From the NCBI GenBank assembly GCA_021372415.1, contig JAJFUM010000213.1:1-39715 (forward strand): DNA of 39,715 nucleotides, read 5' to 3'. Made by a program: the position numbers and the translations under genes. The notes beneath the pieces are model-generated. The model was not told where the DNA came from and did no database searches. It saw only the letters and a list, made by a program, of their open reading frames with translations. This document shows positions 1 through 7,419 of this stretch, piece after piece. Positions within the stretch are counted from its first letter, which is position 1, and every line of letters starts with the position of its first letter. Origin of the DNA: Deltaproteobacteria bacterium (GTDB lineage Bacteria; Desulfobacterota; Syntrophia; Syntrophales; UBA5619).

Positions 1-1227
1 GTAGTACCAGTTCCACGCTTCCGGGTTCAGGGGCTCGCCGACGGAACCCAGGATGCGAAGCGAGGACAGGTCGATGCCCTCCAGCCACTTGTCGCCTTCC
101 TTGGCGATGGCGCGGATGGCGGTGGGGGCGGTGTAGAACTGATTGACCTTGTATTTCTCGACGATCTGCCAGAAGCGGCTGTAGGTGGGGTAGTTGGGCA
201 CGCCCTCGAACATGATCGAGGTGGCGCCGTTGCACAGCGGCCCGTAGAGGACGAAGCTGTGGCCGGTGACCCAGCCGATGTCGGCGGTGCACCACCACAT
301 GTCGTTTTCATGAACATCGAAGGCCAGCTTGTGCGTGTAGGCCGCGAAGAGCAGGTAGCCCGCCGTGGTGTGGAGGGCGCCCTTGGGCTGACCGGTGGAG
401 CCGGAGGTATAGAGGATGAAGAGGGTGTCTTCCGCGTCCATCCATTCGGGTTCGCACTTGTCGTCGACCGTGGCCATTTCCTCATGCCACCACAGGTCGC
501 GTCCTTCCACCCAGTCGATCTTGCCGATCTTGTCGCCGACGCGCTTCACGACGATGCACTTCTCGATCGTGGGGCACTCCTTCAGGGCGACATCGGCGTC
601 CTTCTTCTGGGGAACGGCCTTGGCGCCGCGGAAGGTGCCGTCGCAGACGATGAGGATGCGGGAGGCGGAATCCTGGATCCGGACGGCCAGGGCGTCGGAG
701 CTGAAGCCGCCGAACACGACGCTGTGGATGGCGCCGATGCGCGCGCAGGCGAGCATCGCGATCCCGGCCTCGGGGACCATCGGCATGTAGATGCAGACCC
801 GGTCGCCCTTCTTGATCCCGTGCTTCTTCAGGACGTTGGCGAACTTGCAGACTTCCGTGTACAGTTCCTTGTAGGTGATGGCGCGCTCTTCGCTGGGGTC
901 GTTGCCCACCCACTGGATGGCGACCTTGTTGCCCCGCTTCTCCAACTGCCGGTCGAGGCAGTTGTAGGCGGCGTTGAGTTTCGCGCCCTCGAAATACTTC
1001 ACGTAAATGGGGCCCTTGCGGATGTCGAAGTTGAATTCCTCGACCTTGTCCCACTTCTTGAAGAAGGTCAGGTACTCGTCCGCCATCTTGGCCCACCAAG
1101 CCGGCGGATCGGCCAGGAATTCCTTGTAAAGCTTCTCGTACTCCTCCCGGCTTTTGATGTAGGCGAGCTCGCGCACCCGCTCCTGTACCGGATACACCTC
1201 CTTCAACTGTACCTTCTCTTCTGCCAT
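1..1227 (-). CDS. acs: acetyl-CoA synthetase (AMP-forming), N-terminal part
   Basis: This is the first 409 residues of an AMP-forming acetyl-CoA synthetase; the rest lies beyond the left edge. The enzyme activates acetate to acetyl-AMP and then acetyl-CoA in the cytoplasm. The adenylate-forming core motif LYTSGSTGQPKG lies at residues 272-283 and is followed by the Acs-typical WVTGHSFVLYGPL stretch. The N-terminal region (YEKLYKEFLADPPAWWAKMA and following) is also characteristic of Acs rather than of longer-chain acyl-CoA ligases. Two ATG codons stand in tandem at 1230 and 1227. GGGAGG lies 2 nt from the first and 5 nt from the second, so 1227 is the better start. The gene is divergent from the porin across a long regulatory region. 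The C-terminal lysine that is acetylated in this family cannot be checked here. Confidence 0.95.
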   Translation of the reverse strand, partial: MAEEKVQLKEVYPVQERVRELAYIKSREEYEKLYKEFLADPPAWWAKMADEYLTFFKKWDKVEEFNFDIRKGPIYVKYFEGAKLNAAYNCLDRQLEKRGNKVAIQWVGNDPSEERAITYKELYTEVCKFANVLKKHGIKKGDRVCIYMPMVPEAGIAMLACARIGAIHSVVFGGFSSDALAVRIQDSASRILIVCDGTFRGAKAVPQKKDADVALKECPTIEKCIVVKRVGDKIGKIDWVEGRDLWWHEEMATVDDKCEPEWMDAEDTLFILYTSGSTGQPKGALHTTAGYLLFAAYTHKLAFDVHENDMWWCTADIGWVTGHSFVLYGPLCNGATSIMFEGVPNYPTYSRFWQIVEKYKVNQFYTAPTAIRAIAKEGDKWLEGIDLSSLRILGSVGEPLNPEAWNWYY

Positions 1228-1261
1228 CATGACCTCCCTTTTTTTGAATTGTTTTCTCGGA

Positions 1262-1275
1262 TTGCTCCGGAGCAA
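1262..1275. promoter_or_regulatory. 14-bp perfect palindrome in the acs leader
   Basis: TTGCTCCGGAGCAA is a perfect 14-bp palindrome about 35 bp upstream of the acs start. It could be an operator, or a hairpin in the acs leader RNA. A second inverted repeat, GCGGCA with TGCCGC, lies just upstream near 1311-1327. No known regulator is assigned. Confidence 0.4.
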
Positions 1276-1364
1276 CCCGACGTCCATCTGGAATGAACCC
1301 CTTCTCGGCAGCGGCAAGATCTGCCGCAACAACAGAAGACAGGCCCGGCGTGGTTCGGCCTGCC

Positions 1365-1393
1365 ATAGTATGATTTGTTTTTTATGAATTCAG
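1365..1393 (-). promoter_or_regulatory. candidate proximal sigma70-type promoter for acs
   Basis: On the minus strand CTGAAT (1393-1388), a 17-nt spacer and TACTAT (1370-1365) form a modest -35/-10 pair, with 3 of 6 and 4 of 6 consensus bases. Transcription would start near 1358 and give a leader of about 130 nt to the acs ATG. This is a pattern match only. Confidence 0.3.
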
Positions 1394-1419
1394 GGAAAGA
1401 CAACCATCCCGATCGCCTT

Positions 1420-1449
1420 GGGGAAAGGCCTCACCCACGGGGAAAGGCC
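1420..1449. repeat. 11-bp direct repeat GGGGAAAGGCC, two copies
   Basis: GGGGAAAGGCC occurs at 1420-1430 and again at 1439-1449. The start-to-start distance is 19 bp, close to two helical turns. A degenerate third copy (AGGGAAAGAC) begins at 1392. The spacing suggests a protein binding array upstream of acs; this is inference. Confidence 0.4.
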
Positions 1450-1582
1450 CGGGACGCCTCCGCCCAGGTCAACCGGTTTCATATCGTGACGAGCGAAACT
1501 GCCGCTTCGGAACCAATAGAACCCATCTGAAAGTACGGCTCAGATTCGGGCCGCCGAAGAGACGTGGCCGTAAGTGAACGAC

Positions 1583-1605
1583 GGTCACTATATGACCAAA
1601 GGTCA
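1583..1605. promoter_or_regulatory. GGTCA / TGACC / GGTCA half-site cluster
   Basis: Three alternating half-sites stand in 23 bp: GGTCA (1583-1587), five bases, TGACC (1593-1597), three bases, GGTCA (1601-1605). The right-hand pair extends to the perfect inverted repeat ATGACC-AAA-GGTCAT at 1592-1606. It lies just downstream of a candidate minus-strand promoter, a position suited to repression. The regulator is unknown. Confidence 0.4.
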
Positions 1606-1622
1606 TGTTGTTGTGCTCATGC

Positions 1623-1649
1623 TCTATATGAATATTTTCACGATGTCAA
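1623..1649 (-). promoter_or_regulatory. candidate distal promoter reading toward acs
   Basis: On the minus strand a perfect TTGACA (1649-1644) is followed by a 15-nt spacer and TATAGA (1628-1623). The spacer is short, but the sequence around it is AT-rich. The start would fall near 1616, just before the GGTCA/TGACC cluster, leaving a leader of about 390 nt to acs. Confidence 0.35.
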
Positions 1650-2046
1650 GAAATATTTTCGGACCCGGGAAGACCCGGACCGACCGCCCAAATCGCCGGG
1701 CTGTCCCCCTTGGACGGGAGCCTCTCCCTACGGACGGCTGCTCCGCTTCCGCGACCCGGCGTAGCTAAATGGACGCACGGTTGTGTTTTTTTTACCACAC
1801 CAACCCCTTTTATCGGATCTTTTATGACCCGCCACACCGCCATTGCGGCCAAAGAGCCGTCACCGCCCGGGGACGGCCCGATTGTCTGGACATGACGGGC
1901 CGCTGTCTATTACCTATTCGTATTTACAGTCATTTTCATATATGCATTCCCCGACGCTCCCCGGGGATATCCGGATCGTCCGGGAGAATCGCCCTGCTGG
2001 TACGTCTATTGCAACGTCTGTCGCGTCTGCATCGCCTCAGTTTGAG

Positions 2047-2068
2047 GCCTCCTCCAGCCGGGGGAGGC
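2047..2068 (+). repeat. 9-bp stem hairpin upstream of the porin promoter
   Basis: GCCTCCTCC (2047-2055) pairs with GGGGGAGGC (2060-2068), including one G-U pair, across the 4-nt loop AGCC. No T tract follows, so it is not a canonical terminator. It lies 10 bp before the candidate porin promoter. Confidence 0.45.
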
Positions 2069-2078
2069 ATATTGGGCC

Positions 2079-2107
2079 TTGACAAAGGCCTACGGTGGTG
2101 CTAGCTT
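2079..2107 (+). promoter_or_regulatory. candidate sigma70 promoter for the porin
   Basis: TTGACA (2079-2084), a 17-nt spacer and TAGCTT (2102-2107) form a good promoter match. The -35 box sits inside the inverted repeat GGCCTT-GACA-AAGGCC (2075-2090), which could serve as an operator. The start would fall near 2114 and give a leader of about 190 nt before the porin ATG. Confidence 0.5.
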
Positions 2108-2113
2108 TCCGGC

Positions 2114-2301
2114 GATATCTGTAAAAGGAGGTGATGTCCCGAGCAGATGTTGATGCGGTTCCAGAGGGCGCAGGAAAAAGCCCTCCAGCCGGCTGCTGAC
2201 CGGCCGTCAGCGGGACCGAAGACGGTGACGCACAGGCGTCGCCGTTCCAGGATGGTCCCCATGCCCGTGGGGATCGAACCCCTATAACAGGAGGATTCAC
2301 A
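2114..2301 (+). promoter_or_regulatory. structured 5' leader of the porin mRNA
   Basis: Four consecutive hairpins are visible. They are GAGGGC/GCCCTC (2164-2185), GCTGAC/GTCAGC (2195-2211), an 8-bp stem with an ACAG loop (2224-2243), and GGTCCCCA/TGGGGATC (2254-2275, one G-U pair). The GGGG of the last stem can instead pair with CCCC at 2279-2282, close to the porin ribosome binding site, so an alternative fold exists. The leader opens with AAGGAGGTGAT (2125-2135), an 11-nt match to the anti-Shine-Dalgarno tail, which has no well-spaced start codon after it. I do not recognise a known riboswitch class. Confidence 0.45.
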
Positions 2302-3666
2302 ATGAAGAAGTTTTTGGTCGTTTTGCTGTCGCTGGGGCTGATCGCAGCCTTCTGCGCGACCGCATCGGCTCTGGACGTGAAGTTCAGCGGCCAGTACTAC
2401 GTGGTCGGCACCTATGACAACAATGATAGGCTCGTGGATGAGGGGAAATACTCCCGCGCCTCGTTCTTCCAGAGGGCGAGGGTCCAGACCCAGTTCAATA
2501 TCGCCGAGGGCCTGAGCTTCACGACCCGGTTCGACGCCCTGGAGAAAACGTGGGGCCAGTCCGACTGGTTCGGCAGCCAGGATAGGTCGAACTCCCGTCA
2601 GGCCACCCCGAAGTATACGGCAACGGGCAGCGGCTCCAACCGCAACGTCCAGGAGAACATCGAGTTCGAGCGCGCCTTCGTGACCTTCGCCACGAAGCTG
2701 GGTACCTTCGACGTCGGCTATCAGGCCGCTGACCAGTGGGGCACCGTGTTCGGCGACTATGAGAACTCCCGTCCGAGGATCAAGTACACCAAGGCTTTCG
2801 GTCCCTTCACGGTCCTGGCGGTCTTCGAGAAGTACTTCGAGTCCGACAGTTCCAACGAGGCCAGTGGCTCTTACATCGGCAAGACCGACGCCGACGGCGA
2901 CAACTACTTCCTGGCCGGGATCTACAACTTCAAGGGCGGGAACGCCGGTCTGCTCTACAAGTACATGGCCTGGCACCAGTATGCGGTTTCCGGCTATAAG
3001 ACGGATCTCCACGCCCTGGTTCCTTACGTGAAGGCGACGATCGGCCCGGTCTACGTCGAGGCGGAAGCCGCCTATGCCTTCGGCAAGAAAGCCAAGATGG
3101 ATAGCGGCAACGACATCGACAAGTCCGGTTGGAACGCCTACATCATGGCGAAGATGCCGGTCGGCCCGGCCTATTTCGGCGCCCAGTTTGCCTGGGTGAA
3201 GGGCGACGGCGACGACGCCACGAAGGACACCTCCGGTCCGGCGGGCGGTAACGACTACAAGCCGACCCTGGTCCTGTTCAACGTCGACTACAGCTCCTGG
3301 AAGCCCAATCTCACCACCTGCAACAGCTCCAACACCATGAAGGACGACGCGAAGGGTCTTCAGGTCTTCAACGTGTTCGCGGGCTACAATGTGACCCCGA
3401 AACTGACCTTCGACGGCGCCCTGAGCTTCCTGCAGTACGACACGAAGAAGCAGTGGAATACGGCGAGGACCGCCCAGAGCGAGATCGTGTCCGCCTCGAT
3501 CGGGACCGAACTCGACCTGACCGCGACCTACAAGATCTTCGACAACCTGACCTACATGGTGGGCGGCGGTTACATTTGGGCCGGCGATGCCTGGAAGGGC
3601 ACCAACTCGGCCGCAAAGGTTGACAACGACTACTTCCTGCTGAACAAGCTGACCCTGAACTTCTAA
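2302..3666 (+). CDS. outer-membrane beta-barrel porin
   Basis: The 454-residue product is an outer-membrane porin. Residues 1-23 form a Sec signal peptide (MKKFLVVLLSLGLIAAFCAT, then cleavage near ASA-LDVKFSG). The mature part is rich in alternating aromatic and polar residues (GQYYVVGTYD, FDVGYQAA, GLLYKYMAWHQY), typical of amphipathic beta-strands. It ends in LTLNF, and a C-terminal Phe is the usual signal for barrel assembly by BamA. AGGAGG lies 7 nt before the ATG. A strong terminator follows, so it is monocistronic. No substrate can be assigned; similar porins are abundant general diffusion channels in Desulfobacterota. Confidence 0.85.
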   Translation: MKKFLVVLLSLGLIAAFCATASALDVKFSGQYYVVGTYDNNDRLVDEGKYSRASFFQRARVQTQFNIAEGLSFTTRFDALEKTWGQSDWFGSQDRSNSRQATPKYTATGSGSNRNVQENIEFERAFVTFATKLGTFDVGYQAADQWGTVFGDYENSRPRIKYTKAFGPFTVLAVFEKYFESDSSNEASGSYIGKTDADGDNYFLAGIYNFKGGNAGLLYKYMAWHQYAVSGYKTDLHALVPYVKATIGPVYVEAEAAYAFGKKAKMDSGNDIDKSGWNAYIMAKMPVGPAYFGAQFAWVKGDGDDATKDTSGPAGGNDYKPTLVLFNVDYSSWKPNLTTCNSSNTMKDDAKGLQVFNVFAGYNVTPKLTFDGALSFLQYDTKKQWNTARTAQSEIVSASIGTELDLTATYKIFDNLTYMVGGGYIWAGDAWKGTNSAAKVDNDYFLLNKLTLNF

Positions 3667-3703
3667 GGATCGGTTCGTTCGGGAGGGTTCACCTTCCAAC
3701 CCG

Positions 3704-3736
3704 GCCCCGGGGGGCTTCCCCCCGGGGCTTTTTTTT
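3704..3736 (+). terminator. Rho-independent terminator of the porin gene
   Basis: GCCCCGGGGGG (3704-3714) pairs perfectly with CCCCCCGGGGC (3718-3728) over the 3-nt loop CTT. Eight T residues follow (3729-3736). Confidence 0.95.
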
Positions 3737-3779
3737 CGCCAGGCTCGTCTCCACCCCGGCAGGCCCGGGGCCCTTCCCC

Positions 3780-3813
3780 TTGACCGACCCGGCCCTGCAT
3801 GGTAAGGAATCCC
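3780..3813 (+). promoter_or_regulatory. candidate promoter for the hflX operon
   Basis: TTGACC (3780-3785), 17 nt and TAAGGA preceded by TGG (an extended -10 element) lie between the porin terminator and hflX. If this is right, the TTG at 3780 is a -35 box and not a start codon. The -10 hexamer itself is weak. Confidence 0.3.
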
Positions 3814-3839
3814 TGAAGTCCCAACTTTCCAAAGGAGCT

Positions 3840-5483
3840 TTGGTCATCGAGAAGATCCACGGCAACCTGGCGGGTCTCGGCCCGGCCCAAATCAGGCAGA
3901 TCGGGCAGCTATACCGGAGGCGCCTCCCCCCCGAGAGGATCGTCACCCATGAGCTGGCTCGCGGTCTCACCGAGCTTTCCCGGGCCATCAACCGCCAGAT
4001 CGGCCTCCTCGTCACCCGCCGGGGGGAGGTGGCCTACGTCATCGTGGGGACCCACCAGGGCCTCCTCATCCCCTCCCTGGAGGGCTTTCGCGCCTCCTCC
4101 CGCCGTTTCAAGGGACTCCGCCTGATCCACACCCACCTGGCCGGCGAGGCGCTCACCACCGACGACCTCACGGACCTGGCCCTCCTGCGCCTCGACCTGG
4201 TCCTGGCTCTGGAGACCGGCGAGGACGGCCTGCCGGGCCTCGCCCACGGCGCCCACCTCGTCCCCGAGAATCCCGAGGGACGCTACTGGCGGGCCCTGCC
4301 GCCCGGGCGGCCCGCCGAGATCGACCTCCACTTCCTGGATTTCATCACCGCCCTTGAGGCCGAGTTCGCCAGGAACCCGAAGACCCGCAAGGTGGAGGCC
4401 GTCGACCGCGCCATCCTCGTCCGTGTGGACACCGACCCGGCCTTCGACGGAGAGGCCTCCATCGAGGAGCTCCGGGAGCTCTGCCGGACCTGCGGCGTCG
4501 AGGTCTTCGATTCGGTCCTCCAGCGCCGCCCGGAGGTGGACCCCCGCTTCCTGATCGGCCGTGGGAAGCTTTCGGATCTCGTGATCCGGGCGCTCCAGAT
4601 GGATGCAAACCTCCTCATCTTCGACCACGAGTTGACCGCCGCCCAGATGCGGTCCCTCACCGACTTCACGGAGCTCAAGGTCATCGACCGCACCCAGGTG
4701 ATTCTCGACATCTTCGCCCGGCGCGCCCACAGCCGGGAGGGAAAGATCCAGGTGGAACTGGCCCAGCTCAAGTACCGCCTCCCCCGGCTCACGAGGCAGG
4801 ACGCGGCCCTCTCCAGGCTGGCGGGGGGGATCGGCGGGACCGGGCCGGGCGAGACGAAGCTGGAGGTGGACCGGCGGCGGATCCGGCAGCGGATCCACCA
4901 CCTGGAAAAGGAGCTCAAGGAGATCGAGAAGGCCAGGGGCCAGCGACGCCACCGGCGCGAGAAGACGGGGCTTCCCGTCATCTCCATCGTGGGCTACACC
5001 AATGCCGGCAAGTCCACCCTCTTGAACGCCCTGACCAAGAGCGAGGTCCTCACCGAGGACCGTCTCTTCGCGACGCTGGACCCGAAGAGCTCGCGCCTCC
5101 GCTTTCCCCGGGACGCCGAGGCCGTCATCACCGACACGGTCGGGTTCATCCGGGACCTCCCGAAGGAACTTGTGACCGCCTTCCGGGCGACCCTCGACGA
5201 GCTCCAGGGGGCGGACGTCCTGCTCCACGTGATCGACGTGGGCAACCCGGCCTTCGAAGCTCAGATGGCCGCGGTCGAGAAGATCCTCGCGGACCTTGAT
5301 CTGGCCGGCAAGCCGACGCTCAGGGTCTTCAACAAACAGGACCGGATCGCGGACCGGGAACTCATCGGGACCCTCTGCGAGCGATTCGGGGCCATGGCCA
5401 TCTCCGCCCTCGATCCGGCCACGTTCCCGCCGCTGATGGAGAGGCTGGAGACATTGATCGGGAGGCCCCGGGAATCCCAATGA
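3840..5483 (+). CDS. hflX: GTPase HflX
   Basis: HflX is a ribosome-associated GTPase that splits or rescues stalled ribosomes in the cytoplasm. From the start used here, an N-terminal extension of roughly 170 residues precedes the HflX N-domain, with the motif LIGRGKLSDL and the helical GGIGGTGPGETKLEVDRRRI linker. The G domain follows, with G1 GYTNAGKST near residue 385, G3 DTVGFIRDLP near 432 and G4 NKQD near 498. The start is uncertain: TTG at 3840 has AAAGGAG just upstream and gives MVIEKIHGNLAGL, close to where relatives begin. An in-frame TTG at 3780 would add 20 residues but has no ribosome binding site. The stop overlaps the next gene by ATGA. Confidence 0.93.
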   Translation: MVIEKIHGNLAGLGPAQIRQIGQLYRRRLPPERIVTHELARGLTELSRAINRQIGLLVTRRGEVAYVIVGTHQGLLIPSLEGFRASSRRFKGLRLIHTHLAGEALTTDDLTDLALLRLDLVLALETGEDGLPGLAHGAHLVPENPEGRYWRALPPGRPAEIDLHFLDFITALEAEFARNPKTRKVEAVDRAILVRVDTDPAFDGEASIEELRELCRTCGVEVFDSVLQRRPEVDPRFLIGRGKLSDLVIRALQMDANLLIFDHELTAAQMRSLTDFTELKVIDRTQVILDIFARRAHSREGKIQVELAQLKYRLPRLTRQDAALSRLAGGIGGTGPGETKLEVDRRRIRQRIHHLEKELKEIEKARGQRRHRREKTGLPVISIVGYTNAGKSTLLNALTKSEVLTEDRLFATLDPKSSRLRFPRDAEAVITDTVGFIRDLPKELVTAFRATLDELQGADVLLHVIDVGNPAFEAQMAAVEKILADLDLAGKPTLRVFNKQDRIADRELIGTLCERFGAMAISALDPATFPPLMERLETLIGRPRESQ

Positions 5484-5935
5484 CGAACCGCAAGGCGAGA
5501 TACCGGGCCCTGGCCGGACCGATTCTCCTGATCGTCCTGACGGGCTACGCCGTCCTGAACCTTCTGGTGCAGAGCGTGGGGACCTATCAGGGCCTCCCGA
5601 AGCAGGACCCCGTTACGATCCACGAAGAGAGGATCCGCCAACTCAAACCGTTCCTCCCCGCCTCGGGCGCCGTCGGCTATGTGACCACGGTGGAGAACGA
5701 GGCCATCTTCGCCTCCGAAAAGAGCTTCCGGAACGTGGAGTACCTGGCCCAGTACGTGCTGACGCAGTACACCTTGGCCCCCCTCTTCGTCCGTAACAGC
5801 CCGGAGTTCCCCATGGTGGTCGGCAATTTCATCGACGGGCCGCCTCCCCCGGGATTGGCACAGAGGCACGGCCTCGTCCCGGTGAAGGACTTCGGCGACG
5901 GCCTCATCCTGTACCGCAGAGGGGGCGGGCCATGA
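5480..5935 (+). CDS. small single-pass membrane protein, unknown function
   Basis: I do not recognise this 151-residue protein. It has a short basic N-terminus (MTNRKARYR), one hydrophobic segment at about residues 11-33 and then a soluble domain of about 115 residues, presumably periplasmic. The domain contains the segments LPASGAVGYVTT and VVGNFIDGPPPP. It overlaps hflX (ATGA) and the following glycosyltransferase-like gene (ATGA), so it is translationally coupled to both. The tight coupling suggests it works with the multi-pass membrane protein downstream. That role is inference. Confidence 0.8.
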   Translation: MTNRKARYRALAGPILLIVLTGYAVLNLLVQSVGTYQGLPKQDPVTIHEERIRQLKPFLPASGAVGYVTTVENEAIFASEKSFRNVEYLAQYVLTQYTLAPLFVRNSPEFPMVVGNFIDGPPPPGLAQRHGLVPVKDFGDGLILYRRGGGP

Positions 5936-7419
5936 CCCTTCCGATCCTCTCCCTGATCGTTGCCCTGATGATCGGCCTCCTCCTGACCGGCCTCTTCTGG
6001 CCGTCGCCGGGGAGGGGTGCGGCCGGATGGCTTCTGAGGGTTTTCCTCGGATGGGGCCTCGGGATCGGCGTCACCTCCCTGCTCTATTTCCTCTGTCTCC
6101 TGGCAGGTCTGGCAAGATACGCCGCGGCCGCAGACATCGCCCTGGGCCTCATCATGGGTCTGATTCTCTTCATCCGCAGGCGGGGGGAGAGGGAGGCGTT
6201 AAACGGGACCGCCGTGGGAGGGGAGAGAACCCCGCTTCGGTCCTGGATCGCCGGTGTCCTTGCCGTGGAGTTGGCCGCCTCCCTGGCCTCCTTCCTCGTC
6301 GCCGTCCTGAAGGAGCCCCATGGCCGGTGGGACGCCTGGCTGATCTGGAACATGCACGCCCGCTTCCTCTTCCGCAGCGGGTCGGGATGGCGGGAGGCCT
6401 TTGCCGGCGGCCAGGACTGGAGCCACTGGGATTACCCCCTGATGCTCCCGCTCTCAATCGTCCGGGGCTGGAGCTACGCCGGCATGGAGGAGGGCCTTTT
6501 CCCGGCGGTGATGGGCCTCCTCTTCACCGTCCTCGTCCTCGGCCTTCTCCTGGCTGCGCTCGTCCTCCTCCGGGGCCGGACCCAGGGCTGCCTCGCCGCC
6601 ATGGTCCTGACGGGGACCCCCTTCTTCATCGCCATGGGGGCCTCCCAGTTCGCCGACGTCCCCCTGGCCTTCTTCATCCTGTCCTGCATGGTGATGCTCT
6701 TCATCGCCGCAAGGCCGGAAGGGAGAGCCGCCGGACCGCTGGTCCTCGCCGGGATGGCTGCGGGCCTCGCCGCCTGGACGAAGAACGAGGGGCTGCTTTT
6801 CGCGCTCGTCGCGGCCGGCAGCCTCCTCGGGATCACCGCCGGGACCTCCGGCTGGCGCCGGGCCCTCGGGCGGACCGCGGGATTCCTGGCCGGAGCCCTG
6901 CCGGTCCTAGCGGTGGTCCTCTATTTCAAACTCAGGATCGCGCCGGCCAACGACCTGGTGGCCGGGTTCGGCTGGGCTGCCCTGGGGGACAAACTGTTCG
7001 ACATCCACCGGTATGCCCAGATCAGCAAGGCTTTCTTCATCACGGGCCTGAGCTTCACCCAGGGACTCTTTGACGTGCGCACCGGGATGGGGCTCAATCC
7101 CGGACCGGTCAACCTCCTGGTCGTGGCCGCCTATCTCTTCCTCGCCGGGATCCGCATCGAGAGGACCGATCGGACCGCCCTGACCCAGGGCGCCACGGTG
7201 CTGATACTGATGCTGGCCGGTTACTTCCTCGTCTATGTCCTGACCCCCCTGGATCTGACCTACCACCTCATGACGTCGCTGAACCGCCTCTTCATCCAGC
7301 TCTGGCCGGGGATCCTCTTGACGCTCTTTATGATCGCCGGTGCTCCGGTCGATGCGCCTGACCCCTTGCCGGGGACCGGCAAGGGGAAGCCGCGGCGCAA
7401 GGCGAAGGGGTCAAAATGA
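5932..7419 (+). CDS. multi-pass membrane protein, GT-C glycosyltransferase-like
   Basis: The 495-residue product is strongly hydrophobic with about ten membrane segments, beginning at residue 3 (LPILSLIVALMIGLLLTGLF). After the third segment comes an acidic and aromatic loop, EPHGRWDAWLIWNMHARFLF, then DWSHWDYPLMLPL. Such a first large external loop with Asp/Glu is typical of lipid-phosphosugar-dependent GT-C transferases (ArnT, RgtA-D, PMT-like). The tail is short and basic (GKGKPRRKAKGSK). It overlaps its neighbours by 4 nt on both sides. A transferase using a polyprenyl-linked sugar is the most likely role, but the exact catalytic Asp is not certain and a non-catalytic membrane role is possible. 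Confidence 0.65.
   Translation: MTLPILSLIVALMIGLLLTGLFWPSPGRGAAGWLLRVFLGWGLGIGVTSLLYFLCLLAGLARYAAAADIALGLIMGLILFIRRRGEREALNGTAVGGERTPLRSWIAGVLAVELAASLASFLVAVLKEPHGRWDAWLIWNMHARFLFRSGSGWREAFAGGQDWSHWDYPLMLPLSIVRGWSYAGMEEGLFPAVMGLLFTVLVLGLLLAALVLLRGRTQGCLAAMVLTGTPFFIAMGASQFADVPLAFFILSCMVMLFIAARPEGRAAGPLVLAGMAAGLAAWTKNEGLLFALVAAGSLLGITAGTSGWRRALGRTAGFLAGALPVLAVVLYFKLRIAPANDLVAGFGWAALGDKLFDIHRYAQISKAFFITGLSFTQGLFDVRTGMGLNPGPVNLLVVAAYLFLAGIRIERTDRTALTQGATVLILMLAGYFLVYVLTPLDLTYHLMTSLNRLFIQLWPGILLTLFMIAGAPVDAPDPLPGTGKGKPRRKAKGSK

Larger units (their letters stand above)
1231..2301. other. 1.07-kb intergenic region between divergent acs and porin genes
   Basis: No convincing gene was found here. The open frames are short, overlap each other and lack ribosome binding sites. 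The acs side (1231-1650) holds candidate minus-strand promoters, a 14-bp palindrome, an 11-bp direct repeat and a GGTCA/TGACC cluster. The middle (1837-1902) holds several perfect hairpins, for example CGGCCCG at 1874-1880 with CGGGCCG at 1896-1902, and is followed by an AT-rich stretch to about 1950. The porin side (2047-2301) holds a 9-bp hairpin, a candidate promoter and a strongly structured leader. The main elements are listed separately. Confidence 0.7.

Noticed and set aside
1564..2104. Several overlapping 60-110 codon frames in the acs-porin gap
   Set aside because: No ribosome binding sites, no recognisable motifs and mutual overlap in different frames.
2260..2287. tRNA T-arm-like sequence (GGGGTTCGATCCCC) on the minus strand
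   Set aside because: The required acceptor, D and anticodon arms would fall inside the porin gene and are not there; the bases are better explained by the leader hairpins.
2101..3699. Long open frame antisense to the porin, and similar long antisense frames over hflX, por genes and pilQ
   Set aside because: High GC content keeps opposite frames open; the products are low-complexity, Arg/Gly/His-rich and lack ribosome binding sites.
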